From positions 248,001 through 312,000 of the forward strand of contig NZ_PNXY01000006.1 in NCBI RefSeq assembly GCF_002879865.1: a DNA stretch of 64,000 nucleotides, given 5' to 3'. The notes beneath the pieces were generated by a model. That model ran no database searches. It worked only from the letters and a program-made list of their open reading frames with translations, and was not told the origin of the DNA. The DNA is from Paraburkholderia rhynchosiae (GTDB lineage Bacteria; Pseudomonadota; Gammaproteobacteria; Burkholderiales; Burkholderiaceae). The translations under genes and the position numbers were made by a program. Of this stretch, positions 1-8,734 are shown piece by piece. Positions within the stretch are counted from its first letter, which is position 1, and every line of letters begins with the position of its first letter.

Positions 1-938
1 TCGCGCAAAGCACGATGGCCGAGATGGACAAGCTGCAACTCGTCACGACGATGCTGGGCCGCACGCTCGCCGCCGTCGTGCACGACGATCCCGCTGCACG
101 TGAAGCGAATCTCGCGCGTCGAGGCAAGCAGGCGATCGCTGCGCACGATCTGGCCGCACATCCCAAAGTGAGCGACGTGTCGCTCGAAGTGCACGCGGGC
201 GAAGCCGTGGGTCTCGCCGGCCTGCTCGGCTCGGGTCGCACGGAAACCATGCGGCTGATGTTCGGCGCCGATCCGCTGGAACGAGGTTCGCTCTCCATCG
301 GCGGTGAAGCCGTGGCGCTGAAATCGCCTCAGGACGCGATCGCGCGCGGCCTCGCGTATCTCACCGAGGATCGCAAGGCCGAAGGCATCGTCCCCGAACT
401 GTCCGTGCGCGACAATCTCACACTCGTCTGTCTGCGCACGCTCGCGAAAAATGGCGTGGTCGATGTGAAGAAGCAGCAGGCGATTGTCGAGCGTTTCATT
501 GCGTCGCTTGGCATCAAGCTGAGCTCCGCCGATCAACCGATCCGCGAGCTCTCGGGCGGCAATCAACAGAAGGTGCTGCTCGCGCGGTGGCTGGCCGCCG
601 AGCCGGCCCTGCTGCTGCTTGACGAACCGACGCGCGGCATCGACGTGGGCGCGAAAGCGGACGTCGCGAAGATCGTGCGCGAACTGCGCGACGCGGGCCT
701 CGCCGTGCTCATGTCCGCGTCCGAACTGGAAGAACTGACGGCGGTCGCTGACCGCGCGGTCGTGATCCGCGACGGCCGGACGGTCGCCGAACTGAATGGC
801 GCGGACATGAGCGAGAGCGCGATCATGGACGCGATCGCCTACGGCGGCGACGGCCGTTCGGAACTGGCCGAGGCCGCGCAGACAGCGAGCGCCGCACATA
901 TCGAAGACGCGTTGGAGGGCGACCGTCATGGCGTTTAA
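1..938 (+). CDS. Sugar ABC transporter ATP-binding protein, C-terminal part (cut by window edge)
   Basis: This is the end of a two-domain sugar ABC ATPase (RbsA/AraG/YtfR type); the reading frame is open to the left edge, so the true start lies outside. What remains is the second nucleotide-binding domain. It has a degenerate P-loop (GLLGSGRTE), the signature LSGGNQQK and a Walker B LLLLDEPTRGID, followed by a D-loop region and a C-terminal tail. A weakened second P-loop is normal in this family. It would energise uptake through the two permeases that follow; its stop overlaps the start of the next gene by 11 bases, indicating translational coupling. The sugar cannot be read from this part. 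Confidence 0.9.
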   Translation, partial: AQSTMAEMDKLQLVTTMLGRTLAAVVHDDPAAREANLARRGKQAIAAHDLAAHPKVSDVSLEVHAGEAVGLAGLLGSGRTETMRLMFGADPLERGSLSIGGEAVALKSPQDAIARGLAYLTEDRKAEGIVPELSVRDNLTLVCLRTLAKNGVVDVKKQQAIVERFIASLGIKLSSADQPIRELSGGNQQKVLLARWLAAEPALLLLDEPTRGIDVGAKADVAKIVRELRDAGLAVLMSASELEELTAVADRAVVIRDGRTVAELNGADMSESAIMDAIAYGGDGRSELAEAAQTASAAHIEDALEGDRHGV

Positions 939-1980
939 GCTGCACACGGAGTCGTTGCAAAGCGAACCCCAGCGCGAGCCGCAATCCAGCAGCGAAGTCG
1001 CGCCCGGATCGGCAAACGCGCCGCGCCCTTCGCAAGCGACGACAGTACGCAACTGGCGGCGCCTCGCGATGCAACGCGAAATTATCGTGCTGCTCGCCAT
1101 GGTCCTGTTCAATCTGATCTTCACGCCGCATTTCTGGTCGCTGCAAACCTTCAACGTGAATCTCACGCAGGTGGTGACGATCGTGATCGTCGGCATCGGC
1201 ATGACGCTGGTGGTGGCGACGGGCGGCATCGATCTGTCGGTCGGCGCGTCGATGGCGATCTCAGGCGCGCTCGCGCCGATGCTGTTCCTGAATATCCCCG
1301 GACCTGGCGGCATTGCGTTGGCGTTCGTGCTTCCCGTGCTGGCCGCCGCCTTGTGCGGCGTCTTCAACGGCCTGCTCGTAACGAGGCTCGCCGTTCAGCC
1401 GATTGTCGCGACACTCGTGCTTTTCATCGCCGGACGAGGCATTGCTCAGGTCGTCACCGATGGCAGCCTGCAAGCGTTCAACACGCCCGCTTTCCAGTGG
1501 ATCGCGCTCGGCAAGATCGCGGGCGTGCCGTTTCAGGTGCTGTTGATGTTGGCGCTGGTCGCTGTGTTCGCGTGGGTAGTGCGCAAGACGCTGTTTGGCC
1601 AGTATCTGCTGATCACCGGCGGCAACGAGAAGGCGGCTTATCTGTCCGGCGTGCCGACGGCCACCGTGAAGCTCATCGCCTACACGCTCTGTGCGGCGCT
1701 CGCGGGACTGGCGGGGCTGATCTCGATTTCGGTGAATTCGTCGTCCGATGCGAACGTGGTCGGGCTGGGCATCGAGCTGGATGCGATCGCCGCGGTCGCC
1801 GTCGGCGGCACTGCGCTAACGGGCGGCAAGGCGTTTATCGGCGGCACGCTGATCGGCGCGTTGATCATCCAGTTGCTGCGCTACACGTTGCTCGCGCACG
1901 GCATTCCGGATGCGGCGGCACTCGTCGTGAAGGCCGGCATTATCGTCGCGGCGGTGTACGTGCAGCGGAGCTCGCGCTAA
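928..1980 (+). CDS. Sugar ABC transporter permease, RbsC/YtfT-like
   Basis: Inner-membrane permease of 350 residues in the RbsC (BPD_transp_2) family. A polar N-terminal tail of about 50 residues precedes a run of hydrophobic helices. The family motif GMTLVVATGGIDLSVG lies near residue 90, and a second conserved stretch (GLGIELDAIAAVAVGGTALTGG) near residue 280. It should pair with the next permease as a heterodimer on the ATPase encoded upstream. The arrangement of one ATPase and two different permeases is like the E. coli galactofuranose system YtfR-YtfT-YjfF. That substrate is only a suggestion, because the periplasmic binding protein is not in the window. Confidence 0.9.
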   Translation: MAFKLHTESLQSEPQREPQSSSEVAPGSANAPRPSQATTVRNWRRLAMQREIIVLLAMVLFNLIFTPHFWSLQTFNVNLTQVVTIVIVGIGMTLVVATGGIDLSVGASMAISGALAPMLFLNIPGPGGIALAFVLPVLAAALCGVFNGLLVTRLAVQPIVATLVLFIAGRGIAQVVTDGSLQAFNTPAFQWIALGKIAGVPFQVLLMLALVAVFAWVVRKTLFGQYLLITGGNEKAAYLSGVPTATVKLIAYTLCAALAGLAGLISISVNSSSDANVVGLGIELDAIAAVAVGGTALTGGKAFIGGTLIGALIIQLLRYTLLAHGIPDAAALVVKAGIIVAAVYVQRSSR

Positions 1981-2002
1981 CGCCCAAAGGAGCTTTCCCG
2001 CG

Positions 2003-2962
2003 ATGAAAAAGAATCTCCCTATCCTGTTCGCGCTGGTTGGCCTCGTCGTGCTCGGCCTCGTGCGCTACGAGCACTTTGCGTCGGCGTACAACATCACTTC
2101 GTTCTGGCGCTACAACTCGATGTTCGCGCTAATCTCGGTCGGCATGGCGTTCGTGATCATCACCGGCGGCATCGATCTGTCGGTCGGCACGGTTGCAGCC
2201 ATGTCGAGCGTCGTCGCAGCGCTGGCGAGCGCGCACGGTGGTTGGGTCGCCGTGGTCGCCGGATGCACGGCTGGGCTCGCCGTCGGCGTGCTCAATGGGC
2301 TCATCATCACGCGGCTGAAAATCCTGCCCTTCATCGTGACGCTCGCGACCAGCCTCGGCGCCCACGGCGTAGCGCTGCTGCTCGGCAGGAACGATGCAGT
2401 GTCGATCGCGTCGGATTCGAATTTCGCCAACTTCGGCCAGGGCGACCTGTTCGGCTTGCCGATTCCGGGGATCGTCGCCGCGGTCGCCGCCGTCGCCGGC
2501 TGGCTGGCGCTGCGCAGCACACGCTTTGGACGCCACTCGCTCGCCATTGGCGGGAGCGAGGAAGCGGCGCGGCTGATGGGCCTGAACGTCGACCGCACGC
2601 TGGTGACGGCCTATGCGGTCAGCGGACTGCTGGCCGGCATGGCAGGCGTGATCCTCGCGGCGCAGTTCGGCGCGGGGCAGCCGAACGAAGGCGTCGGCTG
2701 GGAGCTCTTCGCAATTTCAGCAGTGGTGCTCGGCGGCACCCTGCTCACGGGCGGCGAAGGCTCGATTGCCATGACCATTGCCGGCGTGTTGCTGCTCGGT
2801 CTGGTTTTTAATCTGCTCAACTTTGAAAATGGCCTCGGCTTCATCAGCCTGTCGGCGTACTGGCAATCGGTAATTCGAGGTGTGTTCCTGCTACTGGTAA
2901 TCGTTCTGCAAGCCAGAGTGCTCAAGCAGCGCGGCAATAAGCGGATGACGGCGCAGGCGTAG
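2003..2962 (+). CDS. Sugar ABC transporter permease, RbsC/YjfF-like
   Basis: Second RbsC-family permease, 319 residues, 22 bases after the first. It begins directly with a membrane helix and carries the same family motifs (FVIITGGIDLSVGTVAAMSS near residue 50; SAVVLGGTLLTGGEGS near 245). An AAAGGAG Shine-Dalgarno sequence precedes the ATG at 2003. Two non-identical permeases after one ATPase match the YtfT/YjfF layout. The last codons and the stop lie inside a tandem GYRGGC hexamer repeat. It is the last gene of the operon; no clear terminator hairpin follows it. Confidence 0.88.
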   Translation: MKKNLPILFALVGLVVLGLVRYEHFASAYNITSFWRYNSMFALISVGMAFVIITGGIDLSVGTVAAMSSVVAALASAHGGWVAVVAGCTAGLAVGVLNGLIITRLKILPFIVTLATSLGAHGVALLLGRNDAVSIASDSNFANFGQGDLFGLPIPGIVAAVAAVAGWLALRSTRFGRHSLAIGGSEEAARLMGLNVDRTLVTAYAVSGLLAGMAGVILAAQFGAGQPNEGVGWELFAISAVVLGGTLLTGGEGSIAMTIAGVLLLGLVFNLLNFENGLGFISLSAYWQSVIRGVFLLLVIVLQARVLKQRGNKRMTAQA

Positions 2963-2982
2963 GCGTGGGCGTAGGCGCAGGC
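2953..2982. repeat. Five tandem GYRGGC hexamers over the permease stop codon
   Basis: Five head-to-tail hexamers (GCAGGC, GTAGGC, GTGGGC, GTAGGC, GCAGGC) run through the last codons and stop codon (TAG, 2960-2962) of the second permease. The array is short and imperfect. Confidence 0.7.
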
Positions 2983-3564
2983 GTCGCGGGGCGCAAAGGT
3001 CGCTCGCCGGCTGCGCCTACCTGCTTTTTATTTTGCATCGCACGCCGTTTCCAGGCGTTTTCGTCGCGCTTCTGCCTGAATCTTTGCCTGCTTTAATGGC
3101 AGGGTCTATGCTGCACCGCACGGCAGGTTTGGGTATCATCTCGAAAATGTTGCCCTGCGGCGCGCCTACCCGGCGCAAGCCGGACAGCCGATGCCAGCTG
3201 CGCTGCGCGGCTTTCGCCCGCCGCCGCACCCTTGCTGAAGCCCGGCCGCAACCACGCCAGGTATTCCCCGTCGCGGATCATGATCAGATCCGGCGCCGGC
3301 GTTTCCAGGTCGGTAACCTGTTTGATGACCGCCGGTTCATCACCGCCGCTCGACCGCTTTATTTGCCCGCTTTAATTGCGTTTGTCGCCGCGTTTTCGTC
3401 GCGTTTCTCGCGCCCAATCGCCGCGCTTCGGCCCATCGGCAGCAGGCGCGGTAAAATGACCGATTGCGCGCGGTTCCCGCCCGCGGGTTAGCGCAGCATT
3501 GCCCTTGCCGTGCCGGCCGGCTTGAACGACTGGCCACCTTTGTTTCCGCACTATCCAAGAAGCC
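2963..3564. other. Intergenic region with swapped degenerate repeats, no gene recognised
   Basis: About 600 bases without a convincing gene; open frames here lack family features and a ribosome-binding site. Two motifs occur twice but in swapped order. The first, near gcgttttcgtcgcg, is at 3055-3076 and 3390-3411. The second, near tttgccygctttaatkgc, is at 3083-3100 and 3362-3379. A TAAAAT box at 3452-3457 may be the -10 element for the reductase gene, but no good -35 element is seen. Confidence 0.5.
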
Positions 3565-4335
3565 ATGAGCAACCTGAATTCACAAACCGTCCTGAGCGTC
3601 CACCACTGGACCGATACGCTTTTCAGCTTCACTTGCACGCGCGATCCGTCGTTCCGTTTCGAAAACGGCCAGTTCACGATGGTGGGCCTCGAAGTCGACG
3701 GCAAGCCGCTGATCCGCGCTTACAGCCTTGCGAGTGCGAACTACGAAGAACATCTCGAATTCCTGAGCATCAAGGTGCAGGACGGCCCGCTCACCTCGCG
3801 TTTGCAGCACCTGAAGGTGGGCGACCAGGTGCTGATCGGCAAGAAGCCGGTCGGCACGCTGATGGCCGACAACCTGCTGCCGGGCAAAACGCTGTGGCTG
3901 CTGTCCACCGGCACGGGCCTCGCGCCGTTCATGTCGATCATTAAAGATCCGGACATTTACGACCGCTACGAGCGCGTGGTCCTCACGCATACCTGCCGCT
4001 TCGTCGACGAGCTCGCGTACAAGGAATACATCACCGACCACCTGCCGGCGCACGAGCACCTGGGTGAACTGGTGCAGGAAAAGCTGCTGTATTACCCGAC
4101 GGTCACGCGCGAAGCGTTCCAGAACCGTGGCCGCATCACCGAGCTGATCGAAACGGAAAAGCTGTTCGCTGACCTCGGTGTGCCGGGCTTTTCGCTCGAA
4201 GACGACCGTGTGATGCTGTGCGGCAGCCCGCACATGCTGCGCGACACGCGCAAGCTGCTCGACGATCTGGGCTTTCAGGAAGGCAGCAACAATGCGCCGG
4301 GCCATTACGTTGTCGAAAAGGCGTTCGTCGGTTAG
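3565..4335 (+). CDS. fpr: Ferredoxin--NADP(+) reductase
   Basis: FAD flavoprotein of 256 residues that moves electrons between NADPH and ferredoxin or flavodoxin. It has the bacterial subclass layout. The N-terminal FAD-binding barrel carries RAYSLAS (residues 52-58), the RxYS signature that binds the FAD phosphate. The NADP domain has STGTGLAPFMSI near residue 114 and LCGSPHML near 219. The C-terminus VEKAFVG ends in the short aromatic tail typical of the subclass rather than a plant-type Tyr. The length is standard. It is a single-gene unit closed by a strong terminator. It likely supports Fe-S repair or oxidative stress defence, but no regulatory site is obvious. Confidence 0.95.
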   Translation: MSNLNSQTVLSVHHWTDTLFSFTCTRDPSFRFENGQFTMVGLEVDGKPLIRAYSLASANYEEHLEFLSIKVQDGPLTSRLQHLKVGDQVLIGKKPVGTLMADNLLPGKTLWLLSTGTGLAPFMSIIKDPDIYDRYERVVLTHTCRFVDELAYKEYITDHLPAHEHLGELVQEKLLYYPTVTREAFQNRGRITELIETEKLFADLGVPGFSLEDDRVMLCGSPHMLRDTRKLLDDLGFQEGSNNAPGHYVVEKAFVG

Positions 4336-4373
4336 GCCGCGTTCCCGTTCGGGGCCCGCACCGCGAGCCGAGT

Positions 4374-4401
4374 AAAAGGAGCCTTCCGGCTCCTTTTTTT
4401 T
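4374..4401 (+). terminator. Rho-independent terminator after fpr
   Basis: Perfect stem GGAGCC/GGCTCC with a TTCC loop at 4378-4393, flanked by AAAA and followed by eight T. It lies 39 bases after the fpr stop codon. Confidence 0.92.
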
Positions 4402-4759
4402 GGCCGTTACAAACCGGCGTCGTATGTTTGACATTTGGCGTCAGCGTTCTTCCTACAGGAAGCTGCTGTCGACCTGAACCATTGCGCGAACTATTGGCGC
4501 TAACCCTTGGTGGGCCTGTATTTTTTCTTTTTTTGAGATATGATCGCGGCGCACCGTCAGCCGAGTTCGCAGCCGCTCACGGTACGACCCAATTGTTACT
4601 GAATGTAAATTTCGTTACGTTGCTTCGTAGTGATTTGCCCGTCGTACCTATCTGACACGGCCAATACATGGAGGCCAGAGACCCTTATGCGTTCTTTCGT
4701 CTTCGCGGCGCCGCTGCGTCACCGTTTCGCTGTCCGCGCCGCTTTCTGAGAGGAAAGCC
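4402..4759. other. Upstream region of the NarL-type kinase, with possible short leader ORF
   Basis: The 358 bases before the kinase gene contain a TTGACA at 4428-4433 without a matching -10 element, a TATGAT box at 4539-4544 after a T-rich tract, and a 20-codon ORF at 4687-4749. No full gene is seen. The T-rich, lower-GC stretch around 4520-4545 stands out and is the most likely promoter location. Confidence 0.4.
4687..4749 (+). CDS. Possible 20-residue leader peptide (uORF)
   Basis: ATG at 4687 is preceded by GGAGG at 4670-4674 (12-base gap, rather long). It reads 20 codons, rich in Arg, Phe and Ala, to TGA at 4747-4749, 10 bases before the kinase start. Only the position and the Shine-Dalgarno-like sequence support it. 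It could be a coupling ORF or chance. Confidence 0.2.
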   Translation: MRSFVFAAPLRHRFAVRAAF

Positions 4760-5647
4760 ATGGATACGTCGACTGTCGTCCCATTTACCGCCCCGGGTCC
4801 CGCGCCGTTGCCGCGCGACGGTTCCGAGGCGGCCGGCTCTCCGGCGTCACCTGCGTCACCCTGTGAGCGCGAGCTTGCACGGCTGCGCGCGCGGGTGCGC
4901 GAACTGTCCGCCGAAGTGGTTCAGGCACAGGAAGCGGCCTGCCGCCACGTCGCGCGTGAGTTGCATGACGGCATGGGCGCCGAGCTGACCGCGACGCGTT
5001 TCGCGCTCGCCGGCGTCGAAACATGGCTGCCCGCCGACGCCCCAGCGCAATGCTCGGCGGCGCTCGCTGTCGCCAACCGCTCGCTCCATGCCGTTTGCAC
5101 CGCGGCCCGCCAGGCCGTGGCGGAACTGCACGCGCCGTCGCTCGACGCGGGCATTGTCGGCGCGTTGGCACAGTGGACCGGCGACTTCGCGGCGCGCACC
5201 CAGTTGCGCACGAGTTTCGTCTGCGCGGCCGATGTGCGCCTCACGCGCCTGCCCGCCGAGGCCGCGCTGGCCATATTCCGCGTCGCGCAGGAAGCGCTGA
5301 ACAACATTGCCAAACACGCGCGCGCCGAATCGGCCGACGTGCGGATCGAGACAAGCCGGCGCCACCTCACGCTGCTCGTCAGCGACGACGGCATCGGCGT
5401 TTCGCGCAACGCGTATCGGCGCCGTGGCCATTTCGGCCTGAGCGGCATGAAGGCGCGCTGCGCCGCGTTCGACGGCACACTGCGCGTGAGCGCCCGGCGC
5501 GCCCTGACTCAGACCCAGACCCTGACCGTGTCCCGCCGTGGCGATATCGGCGACGGCGCGCGAGGCACGCTCGTGCGCGCCCGCTTCGCCTGGGACGCAA
5601 TGCTCGCCGGCTCGCAGCCCGCTGGACTGCGCGCAGTGCGCTTGTGA
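4760..5647 (+). CDS. Soluble NarL-family sensor histidine kinase
   Basis: Kinase of 295 residues with no membrane segment and no recognisable sensor domain. A short Pro/Ala-rich N-terminus leads into a predicted coiled coil (residues 36-62). The HisKA_3 motif CRHVARELHDG follows with the likely phospho-accepting His at 69, then a HATPase domain with N-box LNNIAKHA, G1 motif VSDDGIGV and G2 motif GHFGLSGM. It starts at ATG 4760 after AGAGGAAAG. It should phosphorylate the response regulator encoded 10 bases downstream. The signal is unknown; it may be cytoplasmic or come from a protein partner. The C-terminal 40 residues after the ATPase are unusually Thr/Arg-rich. Confidence 0.88.
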   Translation: MDTSTVVPFTAPGPAPLPRDGSEAAGSPASPASPCERELARLRARVRELSAEVVQAQEAACRHVARELHDGMGAELTATRFALAGVETWLPADAPAQCSAALAVANRSLHAVCTAARQAVAELHAPSLDAGIVGALAQWTGDFAARTQLRTSFVCAADVRLTRLPAEAALAIFRVAQEALNNIAKHARAESADVRIETSRRHLTLLVSDDGIGVSRNAYRRRGHFGLSGMKARCAAFDGTLRVSARRALTQTQTLTVSRRGDIGDGARGTLVRARFAWDAMLAGSQPAGLRAVRL

Positions 5648-5657
5648 GCGAGCCGTC

Positions 5658-6314
5658 ATGAGCCTGCGCATCCTGCTCGCCGACGATCACGCCGTGGTTC
5701 GCCAGGGCGTCCGTCAATTGCTGCTCGATCGCGGCGTGGCGCGTGAAGTCACCGAGGCGCAAACCGGCGCCGAAGCGCTCGACGCAGTCGTGAAACACAG
5801 CTACGACGTGGTGCTGCTGGACATTTCGCTGCCCGACATGAACGGCGTGGAAGTGCTCAAGCGCCTGAAGCGCAAGGCGCCGCGCGTGGCGGTACTGATG
5901 TTCTCGATGTACCGCGAGGATCAGTACGCGGTACGCGCGCTGAAGGCCGGCGCCGCAGGCTATCTGTCGAAAACCGTCGACACCGCGCAGATGATCGGCG
6001 CGATCCAGCAGGTCGCGGCCGGCCGTAAATACGTGAGCCCGGCGATGGCCGAAGCGTTGGCCGACTACGTCTCATTCGACGGCGAGCAATTGCCGCACGA
6101 AAAGCTCTCCGACCGCGAATATCAGACGCTGTGCATGCTGGCATCGGGCAAGCGCCTGACCGACATTGCCCAAGCGCTGTCGCTGTCGGTGAAAACGGTA
6201 AGCGTGTACCGCACGCGCCTGCTCGAGAAGATGAAGCTGCGCAACAACGCCGAACTCACCTTCTATGTGATGAGCAACCGTCTCGTCGACCTGAATCCGG
6301 CGATGGCCGGTTAA
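5658..6314 (+). CDS. NarL/FixJ-type response regulator
   Basis: Transcription factor of 218 residues. The receiver domain has acidic pair DD at 9-10, phospho-accepting Asp55 in VVLLDISLPD, and a conserved Lys in LSKTVD. The C-terminal LuxR-type helix-turn-helix reads LSDREYQTLCMLASGK then DIAQALSLSVKTVSVYRTRL. ATG at 5658 is chosen over longer in-frame starts because MSLRILLADDHAVVR is the family N-terminus and because it leaves a short gap from the kinase gene. The pair forms one operon; its target genes are not evident nearby. Confidence 0.93.
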   Translation: MSLRILLADDHAVVRQGVRQLLLDRGVAREVTEAQTGAEALDAVVKHSYDVVLLDISLPDMNGVEVLKRLKRKAPRVAVLMFSMYREDQYAVRALKAGAAGYLSKTVDTAQMIGAIQQVAAGRKYVSPAMAEALADYVSFDGEQLPHEKLSDREYQTLCMLASGKRLTDIAQALSLSVKTVSVYRTRLLEKMKLRNNAELTFYVMSNRLVDLNPAMAG

Positions 6315-6499
6315 GGTCCGCGCTGTTGCCGCTTCGCTGCGGCTTGGGTCCTGCCGCTCTGTCGCCACCGCGCGACATCCGTTGATTACATCAGTCCAAT
6401 AGCGCGTCCCAAAAAGGTGCACGCGCTCGCATCCGCTAAAATCGCGGGTTTCCCGACATTCGGCGCGCGACACGCGTGCACTACTGGAGACCCCCGCCA

Positions 6500-7891
6500 A
6501 TGTCCCTGTTCCGCAAGAAAAGCGTCGAGCACATGATCGCGACGAGCGCTCAGAACGCCGGCCTGAAGAAGGCGCTCGGTGCGCTCGATCTGACGTTTCT
6601 CGGCGTCGGCGCCATTATCGGCACCGGCATTTTCGTGCTGACCGGCACGGGCGCGGTTCAGGCTGGCCCGGCGCTGATGGTCTCCTTCCTGATCGCGGCC
6701 GTCGCGTGCGGCTTTGCGGCGCTGGCATATGCGGAATTTGCGTCGACGATTCCTGTCGCGGGTTCCATCTACACCTACTCGTACGCGACGCTTGGCGAAC
6801 TGGCCGCATGGATCATCGGCTGGGATTTGATGCTCGAATATGGGCTCGCGACCTCGGCGGTTTCCGTTGGCTGGTCGGGCTATCTGCAATCGCTGCTGTC
6901 CGGTTTCGGCGTTTCGTTGCCGGTCGCGCTGACGGCTGCGCCCGGCGCATTACCCGGCTATGAAACTCTCTTCAATCTGCCCGCGTTCCTCGTGATGATG
7001 GCGATCACCGCTCTGTTGTCGGTCGGCGTGCGCGAATCCGCGCGGATCAACAACATCATGGTCGCGATCAAGGTGGTTGTGGTGCTGCTGGTGATCGCCG
7101 TGGGCGTGTTCCACGTGACGCCAGCGAACTGGCATCCGTTCATGCCGAACGGCTGGAATGGCGTGTTCGGCGCGGCTGCGGTGATGTTTTTCGCGTTCAT
7201 TGGCTTCGACTCGGTGTCGTCCGCTGCGGAGGAGGTCAAGGACCCGAAGCGCGATCTGCCGATCGGGATCATTGCGTCGCTCGGCGTGTGCGCGGTGTTG
7301 TACGTGGCGGTCGCGGCGGTGGTGACAGGCATTGTGCCGTCGGCGCAGTTCGCAAATGTTTCGCACCCGGTGTCGTACGCATTGCAGGTCGCGGGGCAGA
7401 AGTGGGTGGCGGGCTTCATCGACCTTGGGGCGGTGCTGGGCATGCTGACCGTGATCCTGGTGATGGCGTATGGCCAGACGCGAGTGATCTTCGCCATGTC
7501 GCGCGATGGCTTGTTGCCGGCGCGGCTTTCGCGGGTGCATCCGCGATTTGCGACGCCGTTTTTCACCACGTGGCTCGTCGGCATTTTCTTCGGGCTGATT
7601 GGGGCACTCGTGCCGCTGAATGTGTTGGCTGAACTGATCAACATCGGCACGTTGGCGGCGTTCTCGATGGTGTCGATTGCGGTTCTCGTTTTGCGTAAGA
7701 CGCATCCGGAATTGCCTCGCGCGTTCCGGTGCCCTGGTGTGCCGGTGGTGCCGGTGCTCGCTGTCGCGTCGTGTCTGTTTTTGATGGCGAATCTTCAGGC
7801 TGTGACGTGGGTCGCGTTTGTGGTTTGGCTTCTGGTTGGGATGGTGGTTTATTTTGGGTATTCGCGGCGGCGATCGCATTTGGCTAAGTAG
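6500..7891 (+). CDS. Amino-acid permease, APC superfamily (cationic amino-acid transporter type)
   Basis: Inner-membrane transporter of 463 residues with about 12 helices. The first helix holds GVGAIIGTGIFVLTG (residues 36-50), the unwound substrate-binding motif of the APC superfamily. Later features are FIGFDSVSSAAEEVKDPKRD near 242 and the helix-8 region VILVMAYGQTRVIFAMSRDG near 325, which resemble YfnA and eukaryotic CAT proteins. ATG 6500 is preferred to an upstream GTG because it follows a GGAGA box and gives the usual start MSLFRKKSVEHM. It is a single-gene unit. It probably exchanges or imports an amino acid; the specificity is not readable. Confidence 0.9.
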   Translation: MSLFRKKSVEHMIATSAQNAGLKKALGALDLTFLGVGAIIGTGIFVLTGTGAVQAGPALMVSFLIAAVACGFAALAYAEFASTIPVAGSIYTYSYATLGELAAWIIGWDLMLEYGLATSAVSVGWSGYLQSLLSGFGVSLPVALTAAPGALPGYETLFNLPAFLVMMAITALLSVGVRESARINNIMVAIKVVVVLLVIAVGVFHVTPANWHPFMPNGWNGVFGAAAVMFFAFIGFDSVSSAAEEVKDPKRDLPIGIIASLGVCAVLYVAVAAVVTGIVPSAQFANVSHPVSYALQVAGQKWVAGFIDLGAVLGMLTVILVMAYGQTRVIFAMSRDGLLPARLSRVHPRFATPFFTTWLVGIFFGLIGALVPLNVLAELINIGTLAAFSMVSIAVLVLRKTHPELPRAFRCPGVPVVPVLAVASCLFLMANLQAVTWVAFVVWLLVGMVVYFGYSRRRSHLAK

Positions 7892-8067
7892 GGGGTTTTT
7901 CGGCTGCGGCGGGTTTTCTTGATTCGTTGGCCTTTTCTTGAATTCGTGGTGGTCTATTGGGTTGCCCTTTGCGGGGCAACACCAACAGACCACTACGAAT
8001 TGAAGGAAAGGCCAACAACAACCCGCAACCAGACAAACAAAAAAACCCCGCCGCAGGCAAAAACCCC
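7891..8067. repeat. Nested inverted-repeat element (MITE/REP-like)
   Basis: Two pairs of arms. The inner arms, 7926-7967 and 7974-8016, match over about 42 bases with four mismatches and one indel around a six-base centre. The outer arms, 7892-7917 and 8041-8067, share GGGGTTTTT and CTGCGGCGG in inverted orientation. The whole could form a long cruciform or RNA hairpin directly after the permease stop codon and may double as its terminator. From memory, related sequences ('ggcctttccttcaattcgta' type) recur between genes of Paraburkholderia genomes; this could not be checked here. No ORF or transposase is inside. Confidence 0.75.
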
Positions 8068-8205
8068 TCATAGCGCGCCCGCCCAATTTGTGCTTTACTT
8101 TTCGGCAGACTCATAAAAACCGCAGCACCCTAATCGGGCCCACGAACAGGCAGGCTGAAGGCAAAAGCAAAACGGTCCGGTTTCACCCCATAAGGAGACA
8201 ACTTC

Positions 8206-8724
<519 letters not shown>

Positions 8725-8734
8725 GGAGCCGACG

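Noticed and set aside
3033..3491. 152-codon frame in the gap before fpr
   Set aside because: No ribosome-binding site, no recognisable family, and it runs through the degenerate repeats.
6950..8086. 378-codon frame antisense to the amino-acid permease and running into the nested repeat
   Set aside because: Reverse of a membrane protein and a non-coding palindrome; His/Arg-rich with no motif.
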